Both the position numbers and the translations under genes were made by a program. This document shows, piece by piece, positions 51,349-61,384 of a stretch of 64,000 nt of DNA (the stretch's first letter is position 1; the number at the start of each line of letters is the position of its first letter). Below the pieces are notes generated by a model. It did not search any database. It was given only the letters and a program-made list of their open reading frames with translations, and had not been told where the DNA came from. The stretch is from Actinorhabdospora filicis (GTDB lineage Bacteria; Actinomycetota; Actinomycetes; Mycobacteriales; Micromonosporaceae), in contig NZ_BSTX01000003.1 in NCBI RefSeq assembly GCF_030269765.1, positions 801,959-865,958 of the forward strand. The letters are read 5' to 3'.

Positions 51349-52875
51349 TTGCGACGCAGAAACCTGATCCGCGGAGCCGCCATCGGTACCGGTGCCGTTC
51401 TCATCGGCAGCGGCGCGGCCTCGGCCGGGCCCGCCCTGCACACCGAACGTCCCGTGCTCACCCACGGCGTGCAGGCCGGTGACGTGGACTCCTCCGGCGC
51501 GGCCGTGCTGTGGACCCGCGCCGACCGGCCCTCGCGGATGTGGGCGCAGGTCGCCACGCGGCCCGACTTCCGCCACGCGCGCACCTTCCGGGGCCCGCAG
51601 CTGACCGCCGCCACCGACTTCACCGGCAAGCTGCGGATCAACGGCCTGTGCGCCGGGCAGACCGTCCACTACCGGGTGTGGGCCGAGGACGAGCGCGGCC
51701 GCTCGCTGTCGGCCACCGGCTCGCTGCGCACGCCGCGCACCGGTGACCAGGACGTGCGCTTCGTGTGGTCGGCCGACCTGGCCGGGCAGGGCTGGGGCAT
51801 CAACCCCGAGTTCGGCGGCTTCCGCATCTTCGGCGACATGCTCGCCCGCGACCCCGACTTCTTCCTGTGCAGCGGCGACTTCTACTACGCCGACAACCCC
51901 ATCCCCGAGAGCATCACCCTCGCCGACGGCCGCGTCTGGCGCAACGTGGTCACCGCGGAGAAGTCGAAGGTCGCCGAGACCCTCGACGAGTTCCGCGGCC
52001 AGTACAAGTACAACCTGGCCGACACCAACCTCCGCGAGTTCCTCAGCAAGGTCCCGCTGATCAACCAGTGGGACGACCACGAGGTGATCAACAACTGGTA
52101 CCCGGGCAAGGTCCTCACCGACGACCGGTACACCGAGAAGAACGTCGACGCGCTGGCGGCCAACGCGTGGAAGGCGCTGGCCGAGTACACCCCCAGCGCG
52201 CTGACCTCCGACGGACAGGGCCGGGTCTACCGCAAGATCTCCTACGGCCCGCACGTGGACGTCTTCGTCACCGACATGCGCTCCTTCCGCAACAAGAACG
52301 ACGAGGACAACCAGCCCGACCTCGCCTCCGGGGTGTTCGGACGGGCGCAGCTTGACTGGCTCAAGGCCGCGCTCACGGCGTCCACGGCGACCTGGAAGGT
52401 CCTCTCGCTCGGCATGCCCATCGGCGGCATCGTCAGCGACGGCAAACCCAACCAGGACGGCGTCCCGCAGGGCGACCCCGGCCAGCCCCTCGGGCGCGAG
52501 CTGGAGGTCGCCGAACTGCTCACCCACGTCCACCGCGCCGGAATCCAGAACCTCGTGGTGGCCACCGCCGACGTGCACTACACCTCCGCGCAGCACTACG
52601 ACCCGTCCCGGGCCGCCTACCAGGAGTTCACACCGTTCTGGGAGTTCATCGCCGGGCCCATGAACGCCGGCTCCTACGGCCCGGTCAAGTTCGACCCGAC
52701 CTTCGGCCCCGAGGTGCGGTTCCACAAGCCCCCGAAGACCGCCGGAACCGGCCCCATGGACGGCGGGCAGTTCTTCGGCGAGATGAGCGTCGACGCCGAA
52801 ACGCTGGCGCTGACCGTGCGGCTGATCGAGATCGGCGGCACCGAACTGTTCCAGGTGGAGATCCCCGCGTCCTGA
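51349..52875 (+). CDS. alkaline phosphatase D (PhoD) family protein, Tat-exported
   Basis: A 508-residue secreted PhoD-family phosphatase/phosphodiesterase. The signal RRRNLIRGAAIGTGAV with an AAS-A cleavage site marks Tat export. The N-terminal immunoglobulin-like domain is followed by the metallophosphatase core with GDFYYADN, NQWDDHEVINN and ATADVHYT carrying the Fe/Ca ligands. TTG at 51349 has GTGGAG at the right spacing and is preferred to GTG 51337 and TTG 51328. The hairpin at 52889 follows. Confidence 0.88.
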   Translation: MRRRNLIRGAAIGTGAVLIGSGAASAGPALHTERPVLTHGVQAGDVDSSGAAVLWTRADRPSRMWAQVATRPDFRHARTFRGPQLTAATDFTGKLRINGLCAGQTVHYRVWAEDERGRSLSATGSLRTPRTGDQDVRFVWSADLAGQGWGINPEFGGFRIFGDMLARDPDFFLCSGDFYYADNPIPESITLADGRVWRNVVTAEKSKVAETLDEFRGQYKYNLADTNLREFLSKVPLINQWDDHEVINNWYPGKVLTDDRYTEKNVDALAANAWKALAEYTPSALTSDGQGRVYRKISYGPHVDVFVTDMRSFRNKNDEDNQPDLASGVFGRAQLDWLKAALTASTATWKVLSLGMPIGGIVSDGKPNQDGVPQGDPGQPLGRELEVAELLTHVHRAGIQNLVVATADVHYTSAQHYDPSRAAYQEFTPFWEFIAGPMNAGSYGPVKFDPTFGPEVRFHKPPKTAGTGPMDGGQFFGEMSVDAETLALTVRLIEIGGTELFQVEIPAS

Positions 52876-52888
52876 CCGGCGCGGGGGA

Positions 52889-52936
52889 GGCGGCCCCACG
52901 GGGACTCCGCAGCGGAAGCGGAGCCGTGGGGCCGCC
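52889..52936 (+). terminator. terminator of phoD-like gene
   Basis: A perfect 13-bp stem (ggcggccccacgg 52889-52901 with 52924-52936) encloses a ctccgc/gcggag inner stem. It lies 13 bases after the stop codon. Confidence 0.85.
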
Positions 52937-53025
52937 CCGGTCCGCCTGAACGGGCAGCACCGGGGTCGGCTTCGCGACAGGCACCGCGACCGCGCTCGCC
53001 GAGCATGGGGTGAGGGGGGATCGCC

Positions 53026-53454
53026 ATGGGTGCGATATCGGACTGGCTTCGGGCGCTGATCCGGCGGATCGGTGAGCTGCTGCGACATGCGCTGGGACGC
53101 CGGTCGCCGAATCTGTGGATCGAGATGCTCGCCTTCACCGGCGACTCGATCTACGTCGGCGAGCCGTTCCCGCTGGAGGCGAAGATCTGGAACGAGGGCA
53201 AGTCCGCCAGTGCCGCGACGCAGGTGGTGATCCTGGCCCTGGACTCCTCGTACAACAAGGTGGGGACCACGACCGCTCCGGTCGGCGCCATCCAGCCGGC
53301 GAACTACGTGCGGGTCAAGCTGACGCATCCGGGCCTGCCCCGCGTCGAGACGTACCTCCTGCGCGCCACGGTGGATCCGCAGAACACCGTGCCCGAGAGC
53401 AATGAGCACGACAACGAGCACACCCTGACCGTGTACGTGAAGCGCCGCCCCTGA
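53026..53454 (+). CDS. CARDB-like domain protein
   Basis: A 142-residue protein with an amphipathic basic N-terminal helix (WLRALIRRIGELLRHAL) and a single Ig-like CARDB domain ending VDPQNTVPESNEHDNEHTLTV. CARDB domains are normally extracellular, but no signal peptide is present. Gene-specific role unknown. GGGGGA precedes the ATG. It stands alone between PhoD and RidA genes. Confidence 0.75.
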   Translation: MGAISDWLRALIRRIGELLRHALGRRSPNLWIEMLAFTGDSIYVGEPFPLEAKIWNEGKSASAATQVVILALDSSYNKVGTTTAPVGAIQPANYVRVKLTHPGLPRVETYLLRATVDPQNTVPESNEHDNEHTLTVYVKRRP

Positions 53455-53526
53455 GCGCCTCCGGGATTGGCCGCCCGCCACGCGCATGCCGCATGATCGA
53501 CGGGCACGCTCTACCGAGGAGGACTC

Positions 53527-53931
53527 ATGTCGCACGTCGTACGCGTCCAGACGCCCGAGGGCCTGGCTCCGCCGACCGGTTACAGCCACGTGGCGTGGGG
53601 GACGGGCCGGACGATCGCGATCTCCGGTCAGGTGGCCTATGACGAGAAGGGCGAGCTGGCCGGCACCGACGCCACCTCGCAGGCGCGGCAGGTCTTCGAG
53701 AACCTGCGCCGGTGCCTGGCCGAGGCCGGGGCGACCTTCGACGACGTGGTGAAGCTGACCTACTTCCTCACCGACGTCGCCGATCTCCCCGCGATCCGGG
53801 TGGCCCGGGAGGAGTTCATCCCGGCCGACCGGATCCCGGCCAGCACCGCCGTGCAGGTGGTGGCGCTGTTCCGGCCGGAGCTGCTGATGGAGATCGAGGC
53901 GTGGGCGGTGGTCCCGGAGGACCGGGCCTAA
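53527..53931 (+). CDS. RidA family (imine deaminase-like) protein
   Basis: A 134-residue RidA/YjgF/Rid family trimeric protein. The characteristic start GLAPPTGYSHVAWG and the DVVKLTYFLTD/ADRIPASTAVQV ends are present; the arginine of the active site in classical RidA (SRxxVxV) is replaced by PAST, so it may be a Rid subfamily other than RidA with a different imine specificity. gaggagg precedes the ATG. It overlaps the AfsR-like gene by four bases at its 3' end. Confidence 0.85.
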   Translation: MSHVVRVQTPEGLAPPTGYSHVAWGTGRTIAISGQVAYDEKGELAGTDATSQARQVFENLRRCLAEAGATFDDVVKLTYFLTDVADLPAIRVAREEFIPADRIPASTAVQVVALFRPELLMEIEAWAVVPEDRA

Positions 53932-56468
53932 GCGGCGAGCCGCGCCCGGATCGCGGACGCCTCGCGGCGGGCCGCGCCGGCCGCCGCGTGGTCGCCGGAC
54001 AGCTCGTGGGCGTCGGCGAGGTGGCCGAGGGACTCGGCGAGGACGACGTCCTGCCGCAGCTCGCGGAATCTGGGCAGTGCCCGGCCGAGGTACCGCACGG
54101 CCTCCCGCGGCTGGCGCAGCCGCAGGTGCAGGTAGCCGATGGTCGCCTCGGCCACCGCGAGCGCGCTGGACAGGCCGAGCCGCGCGCTCTCGCGCCTGGC
54201 CGCGGTGGCGAAGGCCATGCCCATGGCGTAGCCGCCCAGGCGCGCGTTCAGCCAGGCGATCGACGACAGGGACCGCACCACCGCCGCGGCGTGCCCGCTC
54301 TCGCGGTGCAGGCGCAGCTCCTCGTGGGCGGTGCGCAGGGACTCGGTGATCGCACCGCCGCGTTCATTGAGCCAGACGTGCAGCCGGGCGCGCTCGGCGC
54401 GCACGTCCGGCGCTTCGCCCGCCACGGTGTCGAGGGTGGCGTGGGCGTCCTCGAAGCGGCCGAGGAACGCCTCGCGCCGGGCGATCTCCACCAGCAGCCG
54501 CCCGTCGCCGCCGCCGCCGGTGCGGGCGGCGCGCAGGATCTCCAGCTGTTCGGCCCAGGCGCCCTGCCACTGGACGGTGAAGGTCGCCGCGATCGCCAGC
54601 GCGGCCCGGCGCGGCCCGTCCCGCCGCGCCAGGGCCACCAGGACGGCCCGCTCCCGCAGGTGCCAGGCCCGCCCGGCGGGCCCGGTGAAGGACTCCGCGG
54701 TCACGCCCGGCAGCGCGGGCGCCTCGGGTGCGAGCCACACCGGTGACAGCGCGACGTTGGCCGCGCAGGCCGAGCGCAGGTAGTGGTCGGCGAGGCGCTC
54801 CTCGGCCTCCGGCTCGCCGGGCAGCGTCAGCGCGTAGTCGCGCAGGAGGTCGTGCATCGCGTACCGGCCCTGCCCGCGTTCGGTGAGCAGCCCGGCCCCG
54901 GCCAGGCGGCGCAGCAGTGGCCGGACGTCGGGCAGCCCGGCGAGGCTGGCGGCCTGCGCGGTGCCGAACTCGGCGCCGGGATGCCGCCCGAGCAGCGCGA
55001 ACAGGCGCGCGGACGCGTCGTCGACCTCCCGCAGCGACCACGAGAACACCGCGGCGAGGTCCTCGGTGAGGGTCTCGCCGATCTCGCCGAGCAGGTCGGT
55101 GAGCGCGACGCGGGGACGCAGCGCGGCCCGCGCGGCGACCAGCGCCAGCGCCAGCGGCAGGCCGCCGCAGCGGGCGGCCACGGCGTCCACGGCCCCGGCG
55201 GCGCGTTCCCCGAGCCGCTCGGTGAGCAGCCGCGCCGACTCCCCGGGCGTCAGCGGCTCCAGCGGCAGCGCGTGCGCGCCCGCGACGAGCAGGTCGCGTA
55301 GGGCCTCGCGGCCGGTGACCACGGCCAGCGCGCCGGGCGAGCCCGGCAGCAGCGGGCGGACCTGGGCGGCGTCGCGCGCGTTGTCCAGGACCACCAGGAC
55401 GCGGCGGCCCGCAAGGCGCGTGCGGTACAGCGCGGCGCGCGTGTCGAGCCCGTCCGGCAGGGAGCGCACGCCGAGGGCGGAGAGGAATCCGGCGAGCACG
55501 TCGGCGGGCTCGGCGGGCGCGTCGGGACCGAAGCCGCGCAGGTCGGCGTGCAGGACGCCGTCGGGGAAGTGGTGGGCGGCCCGGTGCGCCCAGTGCAGCG
55601 CCAGCGCGCTCTTGCCGATGCCGCCGGTGCCCGAGATGGCCGCGACCCGCGGCTCACCGGCGTCCAGCAGGCCGTCCAGGGCGGACAGTTCGGCGGCGCG
55701 CCCGACGAAGCCGCGCGGGGCGGCGGGCAGCTGCGCGGGCACCTCGCCCTCCTCGCGCAGGACGGCCAGGTGCGCCTCGCGGACCAGCGGCCCGGGGTCG
55801 ACGCCGAACTCGCCAGCGAGCCGGGCGCGCAGCTCCTCGAAGGCGTCGAGGGCCTCGGCGCGGCGGCCCCGATGGTGCAGCGCGGTGATCAGCGCGGCGG
55901 TGACCGGCTCGCGCAGCGGGTGGGCCAGGGCGAAGGCGCGCAGTTCGGGGACGACGTCGGCGTCCCGGTCACCGGCCTCGCGCGTCAGGCACTCCTCCCA
56001 CGCGGCCAGCCGCCGTTCCTCCAGCGCGCCCGCCAGGTGCGCGAAACCCGGGCCGAGCCCGGCGAAGGGCTCACCGCGCCACAGCCCGAGGGCCTCGCGG
56101 CGGCGCCCGCCGGCCAGCAGCTCCTCGAAGCGCGCGAGGTCCAGGCCGTGGCGGCCCGGATCCAGGCGGTACCCGGCGCGGGAGGTGGCGATCAGGTCCT
56201 CACCGGCGGCCTCGCGGAAGACCCGGCGCAGCCCGGCGGCCAGGTCCTGGACCTGACGCCGCGCGGTGGCCGGCGGGTCGTCGGGCCACACGGCGTCCAC
56301 GATGGACGACACGCCCACGGTGGATCCCGCGTGCGCCAGCAGCAGCGCCAGCACGCGCTCCTGGCGCGGCCCGCTCAGCCGCAGCGGGGCGTCCCCGGCG
56401 CGCACGTCGAGGGGACCCAGGACGGCGAAGGAGAGCCGAGGCCGGTTCGAGGACGGATCACGGGACAC
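53928..56468 (-). CDS. AfsR/SARP-family transcriptional regulator with NB-ARC
   Basis: An 846-residue large SARP regulator. Residues 12-95 form the OmpR-like winged helix, 95-240 the bacterial transcriptional activation domain, 255-520 an NB-ARC ATPase (Walker A GTGGIGKSALALHW) and the rest TPR-like repeats. Such proteins activate secondary metabolism or development, with the ATPase sensing state. No biosynthetic cluster surrounds it. The GTG has GGGAAAG upstream. Confidence 0.9.
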   Translation of the reverse strand: MSRDPSSNRPRLSFAVLGPLDVRAGDAPLRLSGPRQERVLALLLAHAGSTVGVSSIVDAVWPDDPPATARRQVQDLAAGLRRVFREAAGEDLIATSRAGYRLDPGRHGLDLARFEELLAGGRRREALGLWRGEPFAGLGPGFAHLAGALEERRLAAWEECLTREAGDRDADVVPELRAFALAHPLREPVTAALITALHHRGRRAEALDAFEELRARLAGEFGVDPGPLVREAHLAVLREEGEVPAQLPAAPRGFVGRAAELSALDGLLDAGEPRVAAISGTGGIGKSALALHWAHRAAHHFPDGVLHADLRGFGPDAPAEPADVLAGFLSALGVRSLPDGLDTRAALYRTRLAGRRVLVVLDNARDAAQVRPLLPGSPGALAVVTGREALRDLLVAGAHALPLEPLTPGESARLLTERLGERAAGAVDAVAARCGGLPLALALVAARAALRPRVALTDLLGEIGETLTEDLAAVFSWSLREVDDASARLFALLGRHPGAEFGTAQAASLAGLPDVRPLLRRLAGAGLLTERGQGRYAMHDLLRDYALTLPGEPEAEERLADHYLRSACAANVALSPVWLAPEAPALPGVTAESFTGPAGRAWHLRERAVLVALARRDGPRRAALAIAATFTVQWQGAWAEQLEILRAARTGGGGDGRLLVEIARREAFLGRFEDAHATLDTVAGEAPDVRAERARLHVWLNERGGAITESLRTAHEELRLHRESGHAAAVVRSLSSIAWLNARLGGYAMGMAFATAARRESARLGLSSALAVAEATIGYLHLRLRQPREAVRYLGRALPRFRELRQDVVLAESLGHLADAHELSGDHAAAGAARREASAIRARLAA

Positions 56469-56588
56469 CCGGCCTAGCTTTCCCGACGGGCCGGTCCGGT
56501 GCCCGCGGGGCCCTGCCCGGTTCCCGGGGACCGGACCGGAAGCGGCGCGCGGCCACCGGCCGCGCGCCGCGCACGCACAGGACGGGCC

Positions 56589-57296
56589 CTAGGGCAGCGC
56601 GTCCACGATCTCCGCCATCGTGCGGCGGCGCCCGGTGTAGAAGGGCACCTCCTCGCGGACGTGCATCCGCGCCCGCGACGCCCGCAGCTCGCGCATGAGG
56701 TCCACGATCCGGTGCAGCTCATCGGCCTCGAAGGCCAGGATCCACTCGTAGTCGTTCAGCGCGAACGAGGCCACGGTGTTGGCGCGCACGTCGGGGTAGT
56801 CCCGCGCCTGACGGCCGTGCTCGGCCAGCATCGCCCGCCGCTCCTCGTCGGGCAGCAGGTACCAGTCGTAGGAACGCACGAACGGGTACACGCAGATGTA
56901 GCCGCGCGCTTCCTCGTCGGCCAGGAAGGCCGGGATGTGGCTCTTGTTGAATTCGGCCGGGCGGTGCAGCGCCATCACCGACCACACCGGTTCCAGGTGG
57001 CGGGCCAGCGCGGTGCGCCGGAAGGTCGCGTACGCCTCCTGGAGCAGGTCGGAGGTCGGCGCGTGCCACCAGATCATCAGGTCGGCGTCGGCGCGCAGCC
57101 CCGACAGCTCGTAGGTGCCGCGGACGGTCACGTCCTTCTCCGCCAGCTGCTTGAACAGCGCGTCGGCGCCCTCGGCGAGGTCCTCGCGCATGCCGGGCAG
57201 CGGGTTGGACGCCTTGAACACCGACCACATGGTGTAGCGGATCGTGTCGTTCAGCTCGCGGATGCGCGCGGCGTTCGGGTTGTTCGACTCGGCCAT
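56589..57296 (-). CDS. hemQ: coproheme decarboxylase HemQ
   Basis: A 235-residue HemQ (chlorite-dismutase fold) that converts coproheme to protoheme b by two peroxide-driven decarboxylations, the last step of the coproporphyrin-dependent pathway. Visible are [17 protein letters not shown], the [13 protein letters not shown] segment with the catalytic tyrosine and [13 protein letters not shown] with the proximal His. The N-terminus is acidic and unlike chlorite dismutase. Third gene of a hemE-hemG-hemQ operon, 43 bp after hemG. Confidence 0.93.
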   Translation of the reverse strand: MAESNNPNAARIRELNDTIRYTMWSVFKASNPLPGMREDLAEGADALFKQLAEKDVTVRGTYELSGLRADADLMIWWHAPTSDLLQEAYATFRRTALARHLEPVWSVMALHRPAEFNKSHIPAFLADEEARGYICVYPFVRSYDWYLLPDEERRAMLAEHGRQARDYPDVRANTVASFALNDYEWILAFEADELHRIVDLMRELRASRARMHVREEVPFYTGRRRTMAEIVDALP

Positions 57297-57339
57297 GGCC
57301 CGATTCTCCTATCGACAGGCTGTAGAAGATCCGTGGGGG

Positions 57340-58707
57340 TCAGCGCAGGGCGGCGAACAGGGCCTCCGCCGCGCGCTCGCCGGAGGCCACGCACGCGGGG
57401 ATGCCGACGCCGTCGAAGGCCGCCCCGGCCAGCGCGAGGGTCGGCTGGGACGCCAGGGCCGCGCGCGCGGTGGCGACGCGGTCGTCGTGCCCGGGGGCGT
57501 ACTGCGGCAGGCCGCCGCCCCAGCGGGTGACGTGGGCGTCCACGGGCTCGGGCAGGTCCACGCCGGTCAGCTCGGCCAGTTCGGCGCGGGCGGTGGCGAT
57601 CAGTTCGGCGTCGCTTCGCTGGATCTCCGCCTCCTGCCCGGCGCGGCCCATCGAGCAGCGCAGGATCGTCAGGGGGTCCATGCGGTGCGGCCACTTCAGT
57701 GAGAAGAACGTGGCGGCCTTGACCGCGCGCCCCTCGGTGGCCGGGACGAGGAAGCCGGACAGCTCCGGCAGGTCCACCGGCGGGTCGAAGGCCATCGTGA
57801 CCAGGGCCATCGAGGCGTACTCCAGGACGCCGACGGCGGCCGAGGCCTCCGGCGACACCCCGGCCAGCAGCCGCGAGGCGGGCTTGGCGGGGACGGCGAT
57901 GAGGACGGCGTCGGCGTCCAGGTACTCCGGAGCGGGCACCGGGCCGAGCGTCGCGCGCCAGCCCGTCGCGGTGCGGGCCAGTTCGCGCACCGGCAGGCCC
58001 AGGCGCAGGTCGGCGCCCGCGGCGAGGGCGGTGGCCTCCACCAGCATGGTCATGCCGCCGGAGACCGCGCCGAACACCGGCCCGGCCGCCGCGCCGGGGC
58101 GCACGGTGGCGCGCACGGCCTCGGAGAGCCGGTCGTGGGCGCGCGCGGCCTCGGCGAGCGCCGGGGCGGTCGCGCGGACCGAGAGCCCGTCGGCGCGACC
58201 GGCGTAGACGCCGCCGAGGAGGGGGTCGACGAGCCGGTCGGCGACCTCGTCGCCGAAGGCGGCGCGGACCAGTTCGCCGACCGAGGCGTCGGGGGCGTCG
58301 AGGTGCACGGGACGCTCGTCGCGCATGCGGGCCTCACCGGCGGGGGAGAGGACACCGGTGGCGGCCACGGCCTCCACGTCGGCGGGCACGCCCAGGAGGG
58401 TGCCCTTGGGGACGGGCCGCAGCTCGCCGTCCACGGCGAGCGCGGCCGCTACCGGCGCGGGGTGGACGATCGCCTCGCCCAGCCCGACCTTCGCGGCCAG
58501 GCGCGCGGCCTCGGGGCGGCGGACGAGGAAGGACTCGGCGCCCAGCTCGACCGGTACCCCGGCGATCTGGCCGGTGCGGAGCTTGCCGCCCAGGCGGGTG
58601 TCCCGGTCGGCGAGGACGATGTCGAGGTCCGGCCCGCCGAGCTCGCGCAGGCGCAGCGCGGCGGCGAGTCCGGTGATGCCGCCCCCGACGACCAGGACTC
58701 TGGTCAC
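57340..58707 (-). CDS. hemG: HemG/CgoX-type porphyrinogen oxidase
   Basis: A 455-residue FAD-dependent oxidase. The FAD motif [15 protein letters not shown] is at the N-terminus and [10 protein letters not shown] plus the C-terminal [16 protein letters not shown] loop are diagnostic. In species with HemQ it works as coproporphyrinogen III oxidase (CgoX/HemY), making coproporphyrin III, rather than as protoporphyrinogen oxidase. The GTG overlaps the hemE stop by four bases. Database names vary between hemG and hemY. Confidence 0.92.
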   Translation of the reverse strand: MTRVLVVGGGITGLAAALRLRELGGPDLDIVLADRDTRLGGKLRTGQIAGVPVELGAESFLVRRPEAARLAAKVGLGEAIVHPAPVAAALAVDGELRPVPKGTLLGVPADVEAVAATGVLSPAGEARMRDERPVHLDAPDASVGELVRAAFGDEVADRLVDPLLGGVYAGRADGLSVRATAPALAEAARAHDRLSEAVRATVRPGAAAGPVFGAVSGGMTMLVEATALAAGADLRLGLPVRELARTATGWRATLGPVPAPEYLDADAVLIAVPAKPASRLLAGVSPEASAAVGVLEYASMALVTMAFDPPVDLPELSGFLVPATEGRAVKAATFFSLKWPHRMDPLTILRCSMGRAGQEAEIQRSDAELIATARAELAELTGVDLPEPVDAHVTRWGGGLPQYAPGHDDRVATARAALASQPTLALAGAAFDGVGIPACVASGERAAEALFAALR

Positions 58708-59753
58708 GACGAGAGCTCGTGGACGAGCGCGGCGGTGCGGGTGAGCATGTCGGGGTCGGTGTCGGGCATGACGCCGTGGCCGAGGTTGAACACGTGCCCG
58801 CGCGCGGCCTTGCCCTCGCCGAGGATGCGCGCGACCTCTTCGGCCAGCACGCTCTCCGGCGCGAACAGGATCGCGGGGTCGAGGTTGCCCTGGACGGAGC
58901 GGTCGCCGACGCGCCCGACGGCCTCGTCGAGGGGCGTGCGCCAGTCGACGCCGACGACGTCGGCGCCGACCTCGCCGATGGCCTCCAGGAGGTGCCCGGT
59001 GCCGACACCGAAGTGGATCTTCGGGATGTCGTACCCGGCGAGCCCGGCGAGGACCCGCGCGGAGTGGGGGGCCACGAAGCGGCGGTAGTCGCGCACCGAG
59101 AGGGCCCCGGCCCAGGAGTCGAAGAGCTGGATCGCCGAGGCGCCGGCCTCGATCTGGACCTTCAGGAACGACAGGGTGATCGCCGACAGGCGCTCGCACA
59201 GGGCGTTCCACACGTCGGGGCGGCCGTGCATGAGGGCCTTCGTCCTGGTGTAGGACCGCGAGGGCCCGCCCTCGACGAGGTAGCTGGCGACGGTGAAGGG
59301 CGCGCCGGCGAAACCGATGAGCGGGGTCGTGCCGAGCTCCTCGGTGAGCATCCCGACGGCCTCGGTGACGTACGGGACGTCCGCGGGGGTCAGGTCGCGC
59401 AGGCGGGCCAGGTCGGCCTCCTCGCGCACCGGCTCGGCGACGACCGGCCCGGTGCCGGGCACGATGTCGACGTCCACGCCGATGGCGGCGATCGGGACCA
59501 TGATGTCGGAGAAGAAGATCGCGGCGTCCACGCCGTGGCGGCGCACGGGCTGGAGGGTGATCTCGGTGATCAGGTCGGGGCGGCGGCAGGACTCCAGCAT
59601 GGGAATCCCCTCGCGCAGCTTCCGGTACTCGGGGAGCGAGCGGCCGGCCTGGCGCATGAACCACACTGGAGTGTGCGGAACCGGCAGGCCGCGGCAGGCC
59701 CGGACGAACGGGGAATCGGCGGTGCGGCTCGCAGCCGGTGTGTGCGTCGTCAT
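58704..59753 (-). CDS. hemE: uroporphyrinogen decarboxylase
   Basis: A 349-residue TIM-barrel enzyme converting uroporphyrinogen III to coproporphyrinogen III. The signature [16 protein letters not shown] is complete, with [11 protein letters not shown] and [13 protein letters not shown]. It is the first gene of the heme operon. The ATG at 59753 gives the normal family start; the longer frame reads into the divergent DUF3000 gene. Confidence 0.97.
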   Translation of the reverse strand: MTTHTPAASRTADSPFVRACRGLPVPHTPVWFMRQAGRSLPEYRKLREGIPMLESCRRPDLITEITLQPVRRHGVDAAIFFSDIMVPIAAIGVDVDIVPGTGPVVAEPVREEADLARLRDLTPADVPYVTEAVGMLTEELGTTPLIGFAGAPFTVASYLVEGGPSRSYTRTKALMHGRPDVWNALCERLSAITLSFLKVQIEAGASAIQLFDSWAGALSVRDYRRFVAPHSARVLAGLAGYDIPKIHFGVGTGHLLEAIGEVGADVVGVDWRTPLDEAVGRVGDRSVQGNLDPAILFAPESVLAEEVARILGEGKAARGHVFNLGHGVMPDTDPDMLTRTAALVHELSS

Positions 59754-59860
59754 CGATTCGGATGATTCCACGCGGCCCGGCGGACGGCTCGGCGGGGCGG
59801 TCCGGCGGGACCCGGGCCACGCCCGGCGCGCCGGATGCGCTTCCGCGGCGGCGCAGGCCC

Positions 59861-59866
59861 TAAGGT
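59861..59866 (+). promoter_or_regulatory. candidate leaderless -10 box for DUF3000 gene
   Basis: TAAGGT ends seven bases before the ATG at 59874; no Shine-Dalgarno sequence is present. Confidence 0.45.
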
Positions 59867-59873
59867 CAGCTCT

Positions 59874-60428
59874 ATGACGCCGTCGACCGCGTCCCCTCCT
59901 GAGTCGTTCGCGCGCGCGGTGACCGGACTGCGCGCGCTGCGCCCGCGCGCCGAGATCACCCTCCAGGAGATGCCCGCGCCGACGAAGCTGGCGCCCTTCG
60001 CGTTCGCGCTGACGGCGACCGTGGCCGGGCGCGGCGACCCCGAGGCCGCCACGGGACGGCTGATCCTCCTGCACGAACCCGCCGGGCACGACGCGTGGGA
60101 CGGCACGCTGCGGCTGGTCACCTACGTGTGCGCCGACCTCGATCCCGAGGTCGCCGCCGACCCGCTGCTGCCGACGGTGGCGTGGTCGTGGCTGACCGAC
60201 GCGCTGGACGCCGCCGGCGCCGACTACCGCGCGGCGGGCGGCACGGTCACCCAGACGTCCTCGACGAGCTTCGGCGACCTCGCCGAGCGGGAGGCGGTCG
60301 CGGAGGTGGAGATGCGCGCGTCCTGGACCCCGGGCGGCGAGGACCTGACCGCGCACCTGTCGGCCTGGTGCGAGCTGCTGGCCACCATGGCGGGCCTGCC
60401 GCCGCCGGGCGTCGCGCTCATCGGGTAG
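59874..60428 (+). CDS. DUF3000 family protein
   Basis: A 184-residue actinobacterial DUF3000 protein. It has a central alpha/beta region ([31 protein letters not shown]) and no membrane segment. Neighbouring hemE and rnd genes recur beside it in actinomycetes. No function is known; the strict conservation of position suggests a housekeeping role. Start supported by the leaderless -10 box. Confidence 0.87.
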   Translation: MTPSTASPPESFARAVTGLRALRPRAEITLQEMPAPTKLAPFAFALTATVAGRGDPEAATGRLILLHEPAGHDAWDGTLRLVTYVCADLDPEVAADPLLPTVAWSWLTDALDAAGADYRAAGGTVTQTSSTSFGDLAEREAVAEVEMRASWTPGGEDLTAHLSAWCELLATMAGLPPPGVALIG

Positions 60429-60476
60429 CTCCCCGGCCCACCGCGTCCCCGCGGAGCGATGGGCCGTCGGCCATCG

Positions 60477-61088
60477 CTAGCGGTACTTATCGGCCTCGTC
60501 GCACTGGACCTTCGCCGACTCCACGGCCTTCTTGAAGCCCTCGTTGTCGTTATTGGCGGCGGCGACCAGCAGTTTCTCGACCTCGGTGAGGCACTCGCCG
60601 ATCTCCTTCTTCGCCTCTTTCTGGTAGGTCAGGTCGGCGCCGGTGTCCTCCAGCTGCCCGTTCAGGTCCTGGATGTCGGACTGCAGACCCTCCACCTGCG
60701 ACTGGAGGTCGGCGATCGTGGCGTCGCGGGTCGAGACGGTGCTCTGGGAGTCGCTCAGGGCCTTGCGGGTGTCGCCGAGCTTGCCGTTGGTGGTCAGCAG
60801 CAGGATCAGCAGGACCACGGCGGCGACGAAGAAGAAGCCGCCGGCCGAACCCAGGATGATCACCAGCGGGTTCTTCTTCGCGGGCGGCTGCTGGGGCGGC
60901 GGGACCTCGCCGTACATCGGGACGCCGGTGACCGGCTGCGAACCGCTCCACGCGGGCGGCCCGGACACCGGCGGCGTCGCCGCCTGCGGCGGGACCTGCG
61001 GCATCTGGGCGGTCGGGTACTGCGGAGGTTGCGGTTGCTGCGGCGGCTGCTGCGGGTCGTACTGGCCCCAGCCGGGGGTGGTCGACAT
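60477..61088 (-). CDS. Pro/Gln-rich membrane protein with coiled coil
   Basis: A 203-residue protein. The N-terminal ~70 residues are Pro/Gln-rich (YDPQQPPQQPQPPQYP), followed by one membrane segment (about 76-98) and an extracytoplasmic coiled coil (LQSQVEGLQSDIQDLNGQL). Two cysteines in the outer part (C172, C197 by approximate count) could form a disulfide. The layout resembles actinobacterial cell-envelope proteins, but I cannot name a family. GAGGAG precedes the ATG. Confidence 0.75.
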   Translation of the reverse strand: MSTTPGWGQYDPQQPPQQPQPPQYPTAQMPQVPPQAATPPVSGPPAWSGSQPVTGVPMYGEVPPPQQPPAKKNPLVIILGSAGGFFFVAAVVLLILLLTTNGKLGDTRKALSDSQSTVSTRDATIADLQSQVEGLQSDIQDLNGQLEDTGADLTYQKEAKKEIGECLTEVEKLLVAAANNDNEGFKKAVESAKVQCDEADKYR

Positions 61089-61372
61089 GGCGGGCTCCTC
61101 GCGTGAGTGGGCTGTCTGCGGGGAAAGAACCGGCGGGCGCGCACTTTGAAGGGTCAGTGGGGCACGCACACCGAAAGTCGAGGACACTGTAGACGCCCAT
61201 GTCAAGGCCCGGTCGACGCCCGCACACGCGTCGGAACGACACTGCCCGAGTGGACAGGAGCGGCTGTCCTCCCGGCCGGAACGCGAGGGGCCTTCCGTCT
61301 CGATTACGACTCGAACGGGGCAAGCCCTGATCACGCTCCGGGGTTGAGGCCCCGCGCGCCCTCGATCACCCG

Positions 61373-61378
61373 TAAGTT
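61373..61378 (+). promoter_or_regulatory. candidate leaderless -10 box for rnd
   Basis: TAAGTT ends six bases before the GTG of the ribonuclease D gene with no ribosome-binding site between. Confidence 0.4.
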
Positions 61379-61384
61379 TGCAGC

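Noticed and set aside
50299-53589. 1096-codon minus-strand open frame
   Set aside because: It lies opposite the sterol desaturase, PhoD and CARDB genes and arises from GC-rich third positions.
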